DNA from: Mytilus trossulus
Lineage: Eukaryota > Mollusca > Bivalvia > Mytilida > Mytilidae
Length of the DNA: 64,000 bases
Assembly (NCBI RefSeq): GCF_036588685.1
Contig: NC_086375.1
Span: 10,657,916 to 10,721,915, forward strand
Direction of reading: 5' to 3'
The notes below the pieces were generated by a model. The model was not told the DNA's origin and ran no database searches. It saw only the letters and a program-made list of their open reading frames with translations. Of the stretch, positions 31,451-44,586 are shown in pieces. The position numbers and the translations under genes are program-made. The stretch's first letter is position 1, and each line of letters starts with the position of its first letter.

Positions 31451-31739
31451 CTTTTATATTCAAAAGTCTTTTGGTGAAATTGAGGATTTAATCTTTACCA
31501 ATGCAATTGATAAGGAATTTCCATTTTGAATTATACTTGAAGTTTGGTATTTTTGTTATTCAAATCTTAGTTTTAAGTACTGTTGAAGCTTTGTAGTTTT
31601 AGCTCAAAATGGTGATATGTATTTTTTCTGTTATTAAATCATGCCAATAAGAATTGAGTATCTTGCAGTTACTTTTGTATTGTTTTAATAAATATAACAT
31701 GTTAAGATGCAATTTCCATACAATTACTTTCATCAGTTC

Positions 31740-32260
31740 TAGTAATTAATGGAAACAAAGTGTTTACATGAAACTAACACAATCATCTAGCAATTACACA
31801 TAACACACAGAGATATCTCGGATTAACATGCAACTCACATAATCATTAAGTGTTAACTAGTATATCACATAAACAATAAGTGCTAACATAAAACTAATAA
31901 CAACTGGCAGAAACATGTAACACACAAAAACGTCTTGGATTTACATGTAACTGACAGAATTACAATGTGTTAACATGCATCTCACACACACATATTGTTA
32001 ACATACCACTCACAGAAACATCTGTTGATTAACTTGTAAAGGACAAAATTACAATGTTAACATGCATCTCTCACAAACATCTAAGAGTAACATGTAGCTG
32101 ACACAATTACAATGTGTTAACATGAAACTCACACACAGATATTGTTAACATGTAACTCACAAATACATCTATGATTAACATGCTACTTAGCATCCAAGTT
32201 AATATGCAATCACATATACACTAACACACACTTACACAAAAATGTGTTACTTTGTTAACA
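31740..32260. repeat. Degenerate minisatellite of AACATG-AACTCACA units
   Basis: Some twelve to fifteen diverged units follow each other, each with a GTTAACATG or GATTAACATG start and an ACTCACA-type end, alternating with ACAATTACAATGT. The spacing is about 30-45 bp. No unit is identical to its neighbour, so the array is old. Confidence 0.6.
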
Positions 32261-32919
32261 CTAAACTAAAATGAATTTCACTGTCAAACTTAACTATCAT
32301 AGCAATAACCAACTTCAATACCATACTTCATGTCTGTCATATTTGATTTTTGTTAATTGTTTTGATATAAATTAGGCAGTTAGTTTTCTCACTTGAATGG
32401 TTTCAGATGTTTCCTGTCTGCCTTTTTATAGCTTACTATAAAAAAAAATCATATTTAAAAATAAGATTACTTTGTCCTTTTTACCTTCATGAGTTTTAAC
32501 TTTTGTAGAATATAAAATTGTTTGACACAACATTTTTTTGTTGTTGCTTTAATACTTTCCAATCACTTGTATTTTTATTTTAAAATTTGCTTAGTTTTCA
32601 ATCACTTGTGTGTTTATATTATATGTATTTTGTGCTTAATCAAATCCCTGAAAGAAAACACAAACTGTGAGGACAATGTGGAAGAACAAAATTCTTAATC
32701 ATGGAATATTTGGATATAATATCATTTCATCAAAAAGACATCACATTTCTACACAGGCAAAACAGATTTAAGTTTATCCTACTTATTTGTACTTATAGGA
32801 GTCTTTGAGTTCTTAAATTGTCCAAGGAGTTGTTATATGGAGAGAAAAAAATTAATGAGGACTTGTATCAATGTATACGTATATCAGTTTATATAGAGAA
32901 AACTCTATGTTTGTATGGT
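32261..32919. other. Intergenic DNA
   Basis: A weak fragment of the SINE-like repeat (GGCAGTTAGTTTTCTCACTTG...TTTTTATAGCTTACTATA) lies at 32370-32440. Otherwise nothing was recognised. Confidence 0.3.
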
Positions 32920-35900
32920 CCGTGTAACACTTATCAATTCAAATTTTAAAAAGTTTTGAAATTTTAGATTTTAGGAATTTTGATCAAAGTTTTAAAATAT
33001 CAAAATTTCAAATTGTGTTTAAGTTTTGAAATTTTGAAATTTTAACCAAATTATTAAAAAATCAAAATTCTAAATATCGTTTATAAATTTGATAGTTTAG
33101 GAATTTGATCAAACTTTTAAAATACTAAAACTAAAGTGCAATTTTGATTATTTAACTTTTTGAAAGTTTGATTTTTTAAATTTTTGATTAAAATATCAAA
33201 AATAGAAAAGGGGCGAAAAGAGGGGTACTAGTACCTGTAAACAGTGATGTAAACACGGCTCTGATAAATATCTTTTTTAGTTATAAATAAATAGCACCAA
33301 ATATATAAAATCATTTTTAATTACAAAATAAATAATGAAAAGAAGAAGTCGGGTTTTTTTTATGAAACATATTAGACATCACATGAGATAACAGTATCCT
33401 GAAAATTTAAGGTTGTGCATCTATCAAAAAAATAAATAATTAGACCTATTTAAACCGGAATCATATAAGTTGATTTAAATTTCTTATATGAGGTTAGCGT
33501 TTTAGATAAATAATTCAGAGCTATTTGGTGTTCCCAGTGCCCAACATTTAGAAGTATCAGTGAAAACTGATCAACTCACAGTAAACCGGTAGATCCAGAA
33601 AAAGCGCATGCAACTTAAAACGTTTTGTTTTCATTTTTATCGATTGCATGAAGATAATATATTGCCTTTTATGATATAATTCAGTTCCAAGAAATGATAC
33701 GGAAGGGATACTTAATGTATAGCGTCGCAATGAACGTTGCAACACATGCTAGGTGTGCTTCAGCTGGCTCCTAGACAAAAAAGTGTACTGGTTCAGTGAT
33801 TATAGACGTAATACTAAACTCCGAAATATAACAATGAACTAAAATTAAAATCATACAAGACTTAAAAGGACAGAGGCTCCTGGATAGGAACAGGCGCACA
33901 AATGGATAGGAACAGGCGCACAAATGCTGCAGGGTTTAACATGTTTCGTGAGATTACAACCCACCCCTACACCTCTAGTCAATTAAAGAATGAAAAACAC
34001 ACAGTAATACGAACAGTAAAACGCACTTGAATAGGAAATACAAGTCCTATGTCAGAATAGGAAACAAAAGATACTAATCAAAATGACAATGATAATAAAT
34101 TAACAAAGGACTACTATATATAAGGCTGAGCAGTTACTGCCATGCGCCAGCTCCAGACCTCAATTAAACTTATTGAAAGGTTTTATATATCTTTATATGC
34201 ACACTCTCTCCTTGATGCATTTATTGCTAATTTGTTCCGGAACATTCATGAAATATTTTTCACCATCAACAAAAAGTCGATCATTCAAAATAGGTTGTTT
34301 AGATGCAAATTTCGAAGAACCATAGGATTCAACTTCCATTGGTGTACGGCCAAAAATGGAAAAATCCATCATACAGCTGACAGTGTGGCTTCTCTTTGCA
34401 CGCTTCATTCTGACTGGATGTACATGTGTTCTTTTAGCCTTTGCTCAAAGTCGATTGTCGTACGATAACTTAAAAATGCCCTAATAACAAAATGCAAATA
34501 CGGAACAATAATATCCCTAATACAAAAAAATCTCTTCCTTTTAATTTGAAACAATGGTTGATTTAGGACCCATAATGGAGTTATGTGTATGATAACCAGT
34601 CCAAACGTTGTCTATAAGGGAGCAACCATTTAACTTTAAAAGTGGTTTTATTAAGTTTTTTCATCGCTTTAATCAACTTGTCTGGCTCAAAATTTAACAC
34701 TAAAAGGCATGGAGAAAATTTGGATTCAGAATTTTTCTTTTGTCCTCTGCTGGCACAGAATATTATATCATTAAATTGGGGATCAGAATATTTTATCGAA
34801 GCCCCTAGTGGTAGTATCAAGTAAAAAAAAGTGACTATCTAAATATTGGATTCCCCAGAAGATTACCATTTATTGCTGATATAAACTTTTGAAAAAAGAT
34901 TTTTCAACTTTCAAAATGGATAGATGGGCACTTAATGTAGTACAGCGTCAACTATTACATAAGCATGAATGCTAGATGGGCGCTTAATGTAGTACAGTGG
35001 CAACTATTACATAAATATGAATGCTCGTGAAAATAATGTTTATGGTTTACGTTTATATATTTTATGAAAGGTTTCAACTTTTAAAAAACAAGAGCTTTAA
35101 GTTTGATTTAAACGTTTACTTTATTTGGCCTTTCAATTTTATTTGACTTTATTTGCCTTTTTAACTTAATTTGGTTCCAGTGTCAGTGATAAGTCTTTTG
35201 TAGACGAAACGCCAGTCTGGCGCAAAAATCGGCAAAATTTACATCCTGGTATTCATCTACGATGAGTTTTTGTAGATACCTTGTAACAGTATCTTGGCTC
35301 CAATCAACTAATATTGGATCTGAGTACTCTTAATTTTAGCGTAAATAAGATATATATATATATATTAAAAACCTCCCACATTGTGGACTAGCACAACCTT
35401 AACTGGGACACCATGCATTCAGTATCCCTACCGTACCAAAAAAATATTAACTAAAATCATTGATACAAGGCAATATGATTATGATCGTCATATAACCGAT
35501 AAAAATGAAAACCGATAACATTAAAAGTTACGACCGAATCGCTTTTCTCGCTTGACCTTCTTACGGAACGCTCAAAGCTGAATATTTAGGGCCAACAACT
35601 TACAAAGAACAGATTAAAACGTTTAAGATGATCGTTCATAGTGTACATGAAATGATATATTCTTTAGCCAACTTGATTGCAGAAAGTAAGAAGTCGTAGA
35701 GCAAAACAGAAAAAAAATGAAATCAAAAGAGATAATACACCGTGTATTGAGCTTATTTTATTGCTTAGAGTTCAGTAGAAAGTTTTATACATGCTCAACC
35801 TAGCCATGCTATTTGACCTACTGCGAGTTGTAAAGTTTTTACTGTTGCTCCTGTTTCTTCTATAATATGGGTGCTAGAAAAACCCGCAAGTAAAATGGTC

Positions 35901-36411
35901 AATATCAGAGCCGTATGTCTAGTTTTTATATGAATTATCTTCTTTTGAGAAATATTAATTTTTGTAATCCAATTTTTCATCGCTTACAACTGTCTGTCTG
36001 TGGTTTATTTCATACATAAACTTTTAAGTATCAGTATGTTTTCAATTCATATTGTTTCGTTTTGATCCGCTTTTATTTCGTTTCGCTTTTTACAGGTACC
36101 CCTCTTTTTTCCCCTTATCTATGTTTGATATTTTAATCAAAAATTTAAAAAATCAAACTTTCAAAAAGTGAAATAATCAAAATTACACGTTAGGTTTAGT
36201 ATTTTAAAAGTTTGATCAAATTCCTAAACTATCAAATTTAAAAATGATATTCAGAATTTTGATATTTTACTTATTTGGTTAAAATTTCAAAATTTCAAAA
36301 CTTTAACACAATTTGAAATTTTGATATTTTACAACTTTGATCAAAATTTCAAAAAACTAAAATTTCAAAACTTTTTAAAACTTTGAATTGATAAATGTTA
36401 CACGGACCATG
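32920..36411 (-). mobile_element. Long-inverted-repeat element, copy 2 (opposite orientation)
   Basis: The left inverted repeat (about 32923-33237) and right one (about 36097-36408) start at GGTCCGTGTAACACTTATC or a close variant. Both are nearly the same as those of copy 1. The interior is colinear with copy 1 when reversed. On the - strand, frames at 34193-34408 and 34581-34820 are longer here than in copy 1. An embedded bivalve repeat (33750-33990) contains a 22-bp direct duplication near 33892-33924. Both copies carry stops and shifts at different places, so the family once coded for proteins. No known domain was recognised. Confidence 0.75.
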
Positions 36412-36568
36412 CATCAAGAATCCTCCTAATGAAATCTCAATGACAAAAAAAATATTTAAAAACATCATTATCAATACAACAAAAACTATCTCTGCCCATA
36501 AATTTGTAGCCATAGTTTAGGTACAATTAATGCAAATTAATAATTCTTATCTGTCTGTAACTAAAAAA

Positions 36569-36816
36569 GCCACCATTTTGAATTCTGGGATTTAATAGGT
36601 TACTAAGAGAAGCCACCATTTTGAATTCTGGAATTGAAAAGGTTACTAAGAGAAGCCACCATTTTGAATTCTGGAATTAAATAGGTTTCTTAGAGAAGCC
36701 ACCATTTTGAATTTTGGGATTTAATAGGTTACTAAGAGAAGCCACCATTTTGAATTCTGGGATTTAATAGGTTACTAAGAGAAGCCACCATTTTGAATTC
36801 TGGGATTTAATAGGTT
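36569..36816. repeat. 43-bp tandem repeat, six units
   Basis: Units begin at 36569, 36612, 36655, 36698, 36741 and 36784. Each reads GCCACCATTTTGAATTCTGG and then (G/A)ATT(T/A)AATAGGTTACTAAGAGAA. The period is exact and divergence small, so the array is recent. GCCACCATTTT is similar to the YY1 core on the opposite strand. Confidence 0.9.
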
Positions 36817-38011
36817 ATACAGGATTTCTTCATTAATAATCTAGTTCACATTTATCATCTGAAAATATTCTCTCTGTTAAATTGATTCAATTGTATAGGG
36901 TACACAAAGCAAAAAGGGGCTTTTCTAGTAAAAAAAAAAAGGACACTGTATCACTCAATTTATTTCACTTGACTGGGCGGAGTTTAACCGTTTCTCACAT
37001 AATAAACCAATCCATCTATAAATAGGTGTTTTAGATTTAACTCATTAATAAAGTGTCCAGTTACTCTTTTTTAATTTCCTTTGATGACACTGATTGGTGA
37101 TTAGAAATTACAAAAAAATATAAAGGCAATCGTCCTTATCACACACCAAAATAAAACGTAAGCTCCGCCTGATCAGTTGAAATAACATTTGTAATAACTG
37201 CACCTGAAGTGCGACAATTCAGATGTCAAAGATATGACTTTTCATTGAATGTTCAATCTGTGACATTTTTATGAAATCCCAAAGTCATATCAAACATTAA
37301 ATGGTAATGAAAAACAATATACTGTTTATCACAAGTTACATTTTAATTCACAGATAAAGTTAATAAAAACAACCAGTCTATAAGTATGTTCAACAAACGA
37401 CAAGTATAATAAAACACAATATCTACTACAAATCATTTCATAAAATAAATTAGCTGATATTTTCATGACAATGAAATTATAACTGCCATTTGGTAAATAA
37501 AACAAATGGAATTTTAAATTAAAAAAAATATTTATCTAGCAGCACTCAATGTAATACCAGTAATATGTGATATTGTAGCACTACTAAAATAGTTATCCTT
37601 TTTAGGGGGTACTTTAAATAAATACTATTCAAATATAAAAAAAAATATATTTCTTTTGCCATCCTGAGTTTATAGTTTTAGTATCTATTAATGCATACCC
37701 ATTGTTTTTTTTGTTTCAAAAGTTATCTCCCTTTTTTAGATTTTTGTTTAATGGAAGCACACTTTAATACCAATAGATTTATTCTATATCTAACAAATAT
37801 CAAAAATAATATTTAATATTTAATAAAAAGATAATAAAAAGCACCATTGCTGCTATTTCAATTTTGCATAATCAAAATGTGCCCTATTTTTGTACGATTT
37901 ATAAGATTCATAGCGATATGTTAACATTGTAATAAGAAGCATTTTAAACCTTTCATAATAAGTCATTTTAAGTCATCTTATCAATAACAGTATTGTCAGC
38001 TATATCTACAA
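36817..38011. other. AT-rich intergenic DNA
   Basis: No gene or defined repeat was recognised. Confidence 0.35.
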
Positions 38012-38265
38012 GGCCTAAAATAAAATATTGTTTGTTTCCCCAATCCCGACCGACCCTGCAAAAACAGTCGACTCATAAAATTTTATTGTCAAAACTAAGA
38101 TGAATATTATTTTATTCATTTCCAATTTCAGGCTTGCCAGATCGACAGATATTGTTCCAGCTTTTAGAAAAGAATAAAATAATTTACCTACCTACCTACC
38201 CACACCTGGCTTGACAGGGTTAGGATTGGGGAAACAAACAATATATCAATTTGACAATTTAGGCC
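38012..38265. mobile_element. MITE with GGCC tips and 3-bp target duplication, copy 1
   Basis: The ends GGCCTAAAATAAAATATTGT and GGCCTAAATTGTCAAATTGA are imperfect inverted repeats. GTTTGTTTCCCCAATCC lies further in on the left, with its complement on the right. CAA precedes and follows the element. The interior has CCTACCTACCTACCCA, shared with 59490-59738. Confidence 0.75.
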
Positions 38266-40537
38266 CAATGATATCAATATTAAATGGTAAAATTGATCTA
38301 TTTCTGGCAAGAAAATGATTTAACATAAGAAACGTGCTGCCTAATATAAAATAAATGAGTAATCTACTCTGCATGATATTATAAAACCTGGGAATTATAT
38401 TTTGATCTTCGGCTCTCCTGATTTGTAACTGGATCAGAAGTCATTAAACGAAAACTTAAAACATAATAACAGAAAAAAATTAAGAATTAATATATTCTCA
38501 ACATGATTTGATATACAAAATAAAACTAATATAGACAATAGAATTAAGATTTCAAGGCCAAATTAAATCCGGTCCACTTGGTCATTTCAATTGTTTAATC
38601 CCTCATTTATGTATGCCATATAGGATTTCTTTACATCTTTTTACAATTACAAGATAACTGTAAATGTTCATCATAAAAAGGGTCACCATCTTCACAAAAA
38701 TCAGTCAAGAAAGTTCCTTATATTGAATAAAACTTTCAGTATTTCTTCAATCAACCTTTTTAGTATGATAACAGACTTGGGGTAATTGTAATCGTTAATC
38801 ATCTGTTTCGGGGATGTTAAAAATGTTTGAGCCAATAAAAAGCTCATGTCTTGGATAACAGACCAAGCTGTTCATTATTGTTTTTGAGAATAACACGAAA
38901 GGACTATTCTTAAAGATTTCTTATCAATTTTATCAATTATTTCAAACAATTTGAAAACACAGGCTTTTTGAAACCTGCATTCTGGCCATTTTTCAGATAT
39001 GTCTTTGAAAAGACATTTGGTGACAGAAAATTCTGGATGTCATTTCATCAGAAATATAGAAATGCCTCAATAAAACTAATGCTTTTATCTCCATAATGAA
39101 AGAGCATCATTATCATGCCTCCTGGAGCAATCAAAGGGTCATATTTCAAAAATAAAGCTCTTTAGAGTAATGATTTTAGCAGTAAGTAAAGGACAAATAT
39201 GACAAGTAATGGCAATGCTCTTTTCAGCTCTTCAATCCAGGTGAGCTTAAAAGTATATAGAGAAACAGAACATACTTAAAAACTTGACAAAACACAAATT
39301 TTTGCGTAGATGTTTTAAACATATCTAATATACAGAAAGTAAATGCTTTTTTCTCCCCAGAAATCTCCATAATTAATCTAACATTTTTGTCTTTTTTTCA
39401 AAAATTGCAATAAAAAATGAAATTAATAATTTCTGGATTCACAGTATACATATTTCTAATTCATTAAAAAATTATTTTCCAAATTTATAAAGTATAACAA
39501 ATTAAATATAATATAGCCTTACAAAAGTTACCATAAAAATATTTAAATATATGTACAGTGCAACATTTGTTAACAGTGAATTAAAAAACACACACACAAA
39601 CAACACATTATTCACAACCTGCTGCCGATTAAACCACAAAATGGAGGGAATGTTATAACAAAAACATTCAAGTACAAAAATTATAAATATTTAACAACCT
39701 TTATATATAAACAATAAAAATAAATGTTTTATATTAAAAAATTATGTTCACAACATTCTAAAAAACTAACCAATATCATCTATACTGGATATTGTACTTT
39801 AAAGGCGTATATAAATATAGATTTACAGTATATTACAAATATATTTACAATTTTACAATAATATATCGATGTAATGAATCACTAAAACATCAAACTGTAA
39901 TGAACAACCCTGAGAGACACAAAAACAATTGTCTTTTCACAACAATATTGATAAAAATGACCCTTTCAGAGTACCTGATTTATCTCCCTTGATTTGTGGG
40001 ATTTATAATATTGTAGGGATTTTTTGTGGACTGTTGTTTTCTTAAATGACATTTACATTCAATTCCAATAAAAAATCATTTTTTATAAAAAATCTTGATG
40101 ATATACAAAAAAATAACGGCAGTAATTTTCTGATAATTTTGGATTTTACCAGATTTTCAATAATGTTTTGATTTTTAACCAGATTTTTAATAATGCTTTT
40201 AAAATTTGATTTTAGACTAACCTTTCTTAGAAAGCATTTTTATACTTTGAGAATACTTTTACAATTCAATAAATCTGATATTACATATACCATTATAAGA
40301 CCTTTAAAAAAATCCTGGTGTCCACAATCAAAATTTTAAATGAAATCCTTTGACTAAACATGCTAAAAATGTCATTAAAAATTCATTGTGTTTAAATCCT
40401 CTTGTTAAAATCAATTAATCTAGCCAATCCAGGCTATTAAAAAAATAAGATCAGATTAATATCAGGGTTCTAAAGTGAACTCAGATTATTCTATGTTCAA
40501 ATATTTCCAATGTAAACTAAAATGACTACAGATGGTA
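38266..40537. other. AT-rich DNA downstream of the calpain stop
   Basis: It may include the calpain 3' untranslated region, since the calpain stop at 40805 lies just above it on the - strand. No poly(A) signal stands out close to the stop. No other gene was seen. Confidence 0.35.
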
Positions 40538-40815
40538 GGCTAGGAGACTGTGTATAAAGTGATTTGTTCGATAGACTATATGGCAGACGATTACAAGAAC
40601 TATTTGACAACATCTCATCACTAGTGATACCTTCTTTGGAATGACAAGAGACAACATACTCCTGTCACCATAGGCTAGGAGACTGTATATGTAGTGATGT
40701 GTATAGGAGACTATATGGAACACTTCAACTACTCATCACTTTTCAATACCGGGTAGTAACACTTTCACTTAGTATGAACCAAGACAACATCCTAACATCT
40801 CCTGTCACGATAGGA
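40538..40815. repeat. Imperfect tandem duplication, ~135-140 bp unit, overlapping the calpain stop
   Basis: GGCTAGGAGACTGT starts at 40538 and 40673, and CCTGTCAC(C/G)ATAGG lies at 40661 and 40801. The units differ by substitutions and small indels. The second ends within the terminal calpain exon. Confidence 0.7.
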
Positions 40816-40831
40816 ATGATTTCTGAATAAA
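40805..40831 (-). CDS. Calpain terminal exon: FIQKSFLS and stop
   Basis: TCTCATTTCAG is followed by eight codons and [11 protein letters not shown] takes the place of the WLQLTMYS-type C-terminus of calpains. The placement rests on length, phase and end position rather than strong identity. The codons lie inside an imperfect tandem duplication that continues downstream. Confidence 0.65.
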   Translation of the reverse strand, partial: FIQKSFLS

Positions 40832-43800
40832 CTGAAATGAGAAATTAATTGTCATATTAAACTTTCAGCTTGTCTTGTGAAAAAATTTCACTATGACTTC
40901 ATTTAAGTGACAATATAAGGAAATGTCAAGAGGCAACATTTTGGCTATAAAATTAACATAAAGCACATGCAATTTTATTTAAAATACTGTGGATTTATTA
41001 ATATTCCTTAGATACCAATTTTTGTGGATTTTGAGGTAACATGGGAACCACAAATCAAATGATTCAATGAATTACAAATTTTAATTAAGGATTTTTTTCT
41101 TAAATTCCATTAAAAAAGACTTTCAAAGATTCCAACTAATCAGATTAATTTCAATTATACAGACTAAAATGGGAGACATCTTTAGAAACATGGAAACATT
41201 TGATAAATCTAAATGACTGTTTTTGTTGTTGGTTTTACTTTACTAGGGTAAGGGGCCTGGAGGGTTACCTTTTTAAACAAATATTGTTCCTTATCATATA
41301 TCAGCTTTTTTAGCCAGTGTGCTGCATTCACTGATATAACACATTGATGATTTCTATATACAGAATACATAACTTACTTGATCAATGCTTAAAGTTATCT
41401 GGCCATTCTGTTTCATATTGTTGAAGTCATCTGAAATTTATCACCAAGTGTAAATCATCAGTCACAAAACATTTTTAATATATAAATTAATATTGAAGAA
41501 AAAAGAAGTGATAAATAAAATAAGAATTTGTCCACTTTCCCCGCTTTTTTAAACAGGATTTAGCACCAAATGAATTTGATACAGTAAACAAAAGAAAAAT
41601 CAATGCAAAATTAAGAATTAACCTTGAAACAACTTTTTCTTATATTTATGTTTAATTACTGAACAGAAACCGCAACATATCAAAGGGACAGACTCTAGGA
41701 TATTAGAAGTAAACTGTGTCAAAAATTAAAGAACCTTAGTGAGCACGCTCACATACCCCACATCTCCACATTTTCATTGGAGAAATTAAATAAGTGTAAG
41801 AAAAAAAAAGTATAAGAAAAAATTAATTTCCTGCCAATATGCACATCTAAATAGTATGTCCTTATTATCTACAAAATTTCATGAAATTCTGTTGTGTGGT
41901 TTCAGAGGAGTTGCGATGACAAACTGTTGCAGTAGTACATTAAAGTAAACCAGATGCTCCGCAGGGCGTAGCTTTATACGACCGCAGAGGTTGAACCCTG
42001 AACGGTTGGGGCAAGTATGGACACAACATTCAAGCTGGATTCAGCTCTAAATTTGGATTGTGATTAAATAGTTGACACAGCATAGGTTTCTGACACAGAA
42101 TGAATGTGTTCTAATGAACTTAAAATTTTTGTTTTCTCTTAGAGCAATTCACTATGCTGTTGAATATTAATCCTCTCAAAAAAATGTTTGAAGAAATTTT
42201 CTTTTTATTTATGAAATTTCAAATGAGAAAATTGAACCCAATTTTTTCAATCACATCCCCCTTTCCCTTATTCCAAAACTAATCTCAATTAAAATTTCTA
42301 ATGGGAGTTTGCAACAATAACTACTCATTTAAATACATCATAAAATATTAAGATGTAAAAAAACTGCTTGTTATCACTGAATGGTAAAGATTATTTTAAT
42401 TTATCAGTTGGTAGTAAAAAGTGAATATACATTGTATATTGTATATATAACAAAGATTTAAGTTGATTCTGGACAAAGAAAGATAACTCCAAATAAAAAA
42501 AAATCTTACAATTAGATATTTCTTGCTTACTATTCTGGACAAAGAAAGATAACTCTAATTAAAAACAAAATTGCTATTTCACAATATTTTGCAATAAGAT
42601 ATTTCTTGCCATTGCGCAATACTGTGCAATTGAAAAGACTTGCTATTGCACAAAACTTAATATAATAATTTTAGATCCTGATTTGGACCAACTTGAATAC
42701 TGGGCCCATAATCAAAAATCAAAGTACATGTTTGGATTCAGCATATCAAAGAACCCCAAGATTTCAATTTTTGTTAAAATCAAACTAAGTTTAATTTTGG
42801 ACCCTTTGGACTTTAATGTAGACCAATTTGAAAACAAGACCAAAAATGAGGAATCTACATACACAGTTAGATTTGGCATATCAAAGAACCCCATTTATTC
42901 AATTTTTGATGAAATCAAACAAAGTTTAATTTTGGACCCCGAGTTGAACAACTTGAAAACTGGGCCGATAATCAAGAATCTAAGTACATTTTTAGATTCA
43001 GCATATCAAAGAACCCAAACGATTATTTTTTTGTCAAAATCAAACGAAGTTTAATTTTGGACCCTTTGGACCTTAATGTAGACCAATTGGAAAAAGGGAC
43101 AAAAGTTAAAAATCTACATACACAGTTAGATTTGGCATATCAAAGAACCCCATTTATTCAATTTTTGATGAAATCAAACAAAGTTTAATTTTGGACCCCG
43201 AGTTGAACAACTTGAAAACTGGGCCGATAATCAAGAATCTAAGTACATTTTTAGATTCAGCATATCAAAGAACCCAAACAATCAATTTTTTGTCAAAATC
43301 AAACGAAGTTTAATTTTGGACCCTTTGGACCTTAATGTAGACCAATTGGAAAAAGGGACAAAAGTTAAAAATCTACATACACAGTTAGATTTGGCATATC
43401 AAAGAACCCCAATTATTCAATTTTGATGAAATCAAACAAAGTTTAATTTTGGACCCTTTGGGCCCCTTGTTCCTAAACTGTTGGGACCAAAACTCCCAAA
43501 ATCATTACCAACCTTCCTTTTATGGTCATAAACCTTGTGTTTAAATTTCATAGATTTCTATTTACTTATACTAAAGTTATGGTGCGAAAACCAAGAAAAA
43601 TGCTTATTTGGGTCCCTTTTTGGCCCCTAATTCCTTAACTGTTGTGACCTAAATTCCCAAAATCAATACCAACCTTCCTTTTGTGGTCATAAACATTGTG
43701 TTTAAATTTCATTATTTTCTATTTACTTAAACTAAAGTTATTGAGCGAAAACCAAGAATAATGCTTATTTGGGCCCTTTTGTGGCCCCTAATTCCTACAC

Positions 43801-44536
43801 TGTTGAAACCAAAACTCCCAAAATCAATCCCAACCTTTCTTTTGTGGTCATAAACCTTGTGTCAAAATTTCATATTTCTATTAACTTAAACTAAAGTTAT
43901 AGTGCGAAAACCAAGAAAATGCTTATTTGGGCCCTTTTTGGCCCCTAATTCCTAAAATGTTGGGACCAAAACTCCCAAAATCAATACCAACCTTCCTTTT
44001 GTGGTCATAAACCTTGTGATAAAATTTTATAGATTTATATTCACTTTTCCTAAAGTTAGAGTGCTAAAAATACAAGTATTCGGACGACGACGACGACGAC
44101 GATGCAGACGACGACGCCAACGTGATAGCAATATACGACGAAATTTTTTTCAAAATTTGCGGTCGTATAATAAGCTCAAAGGGGCGTAACTCCTAGAAAT
44201 AAAATTGAATCCCAATTTCCCGTTGATATGCACAACCACATAGTATGTCCTTATCATCTGAAAAGGTTTCGTGAAATTCTGTTGTGTGGTTTGAGAGGAG
44301 TTGCGATGACAAACTGTTGCAGTAGTACATTAAAGTAAATAAGTTCAAAGGGGCGTAACTCTTTAAAAAAAAATTGAATAGCAATCTCCCGTCGATAAGC
44401 ACAACTACATAGTATGTCCTTATTATCTGAAAAGGTTTCGTGAACTTCTGTTGTGTGGTTTGAGAGGAGTTGCGATGACAAGAAACAGGACTGACAGACG
44501 GACGGACGGACAGACTGACAGACGGACTGACGGAGG

Positions 44537-44586
<50 letters not shown>

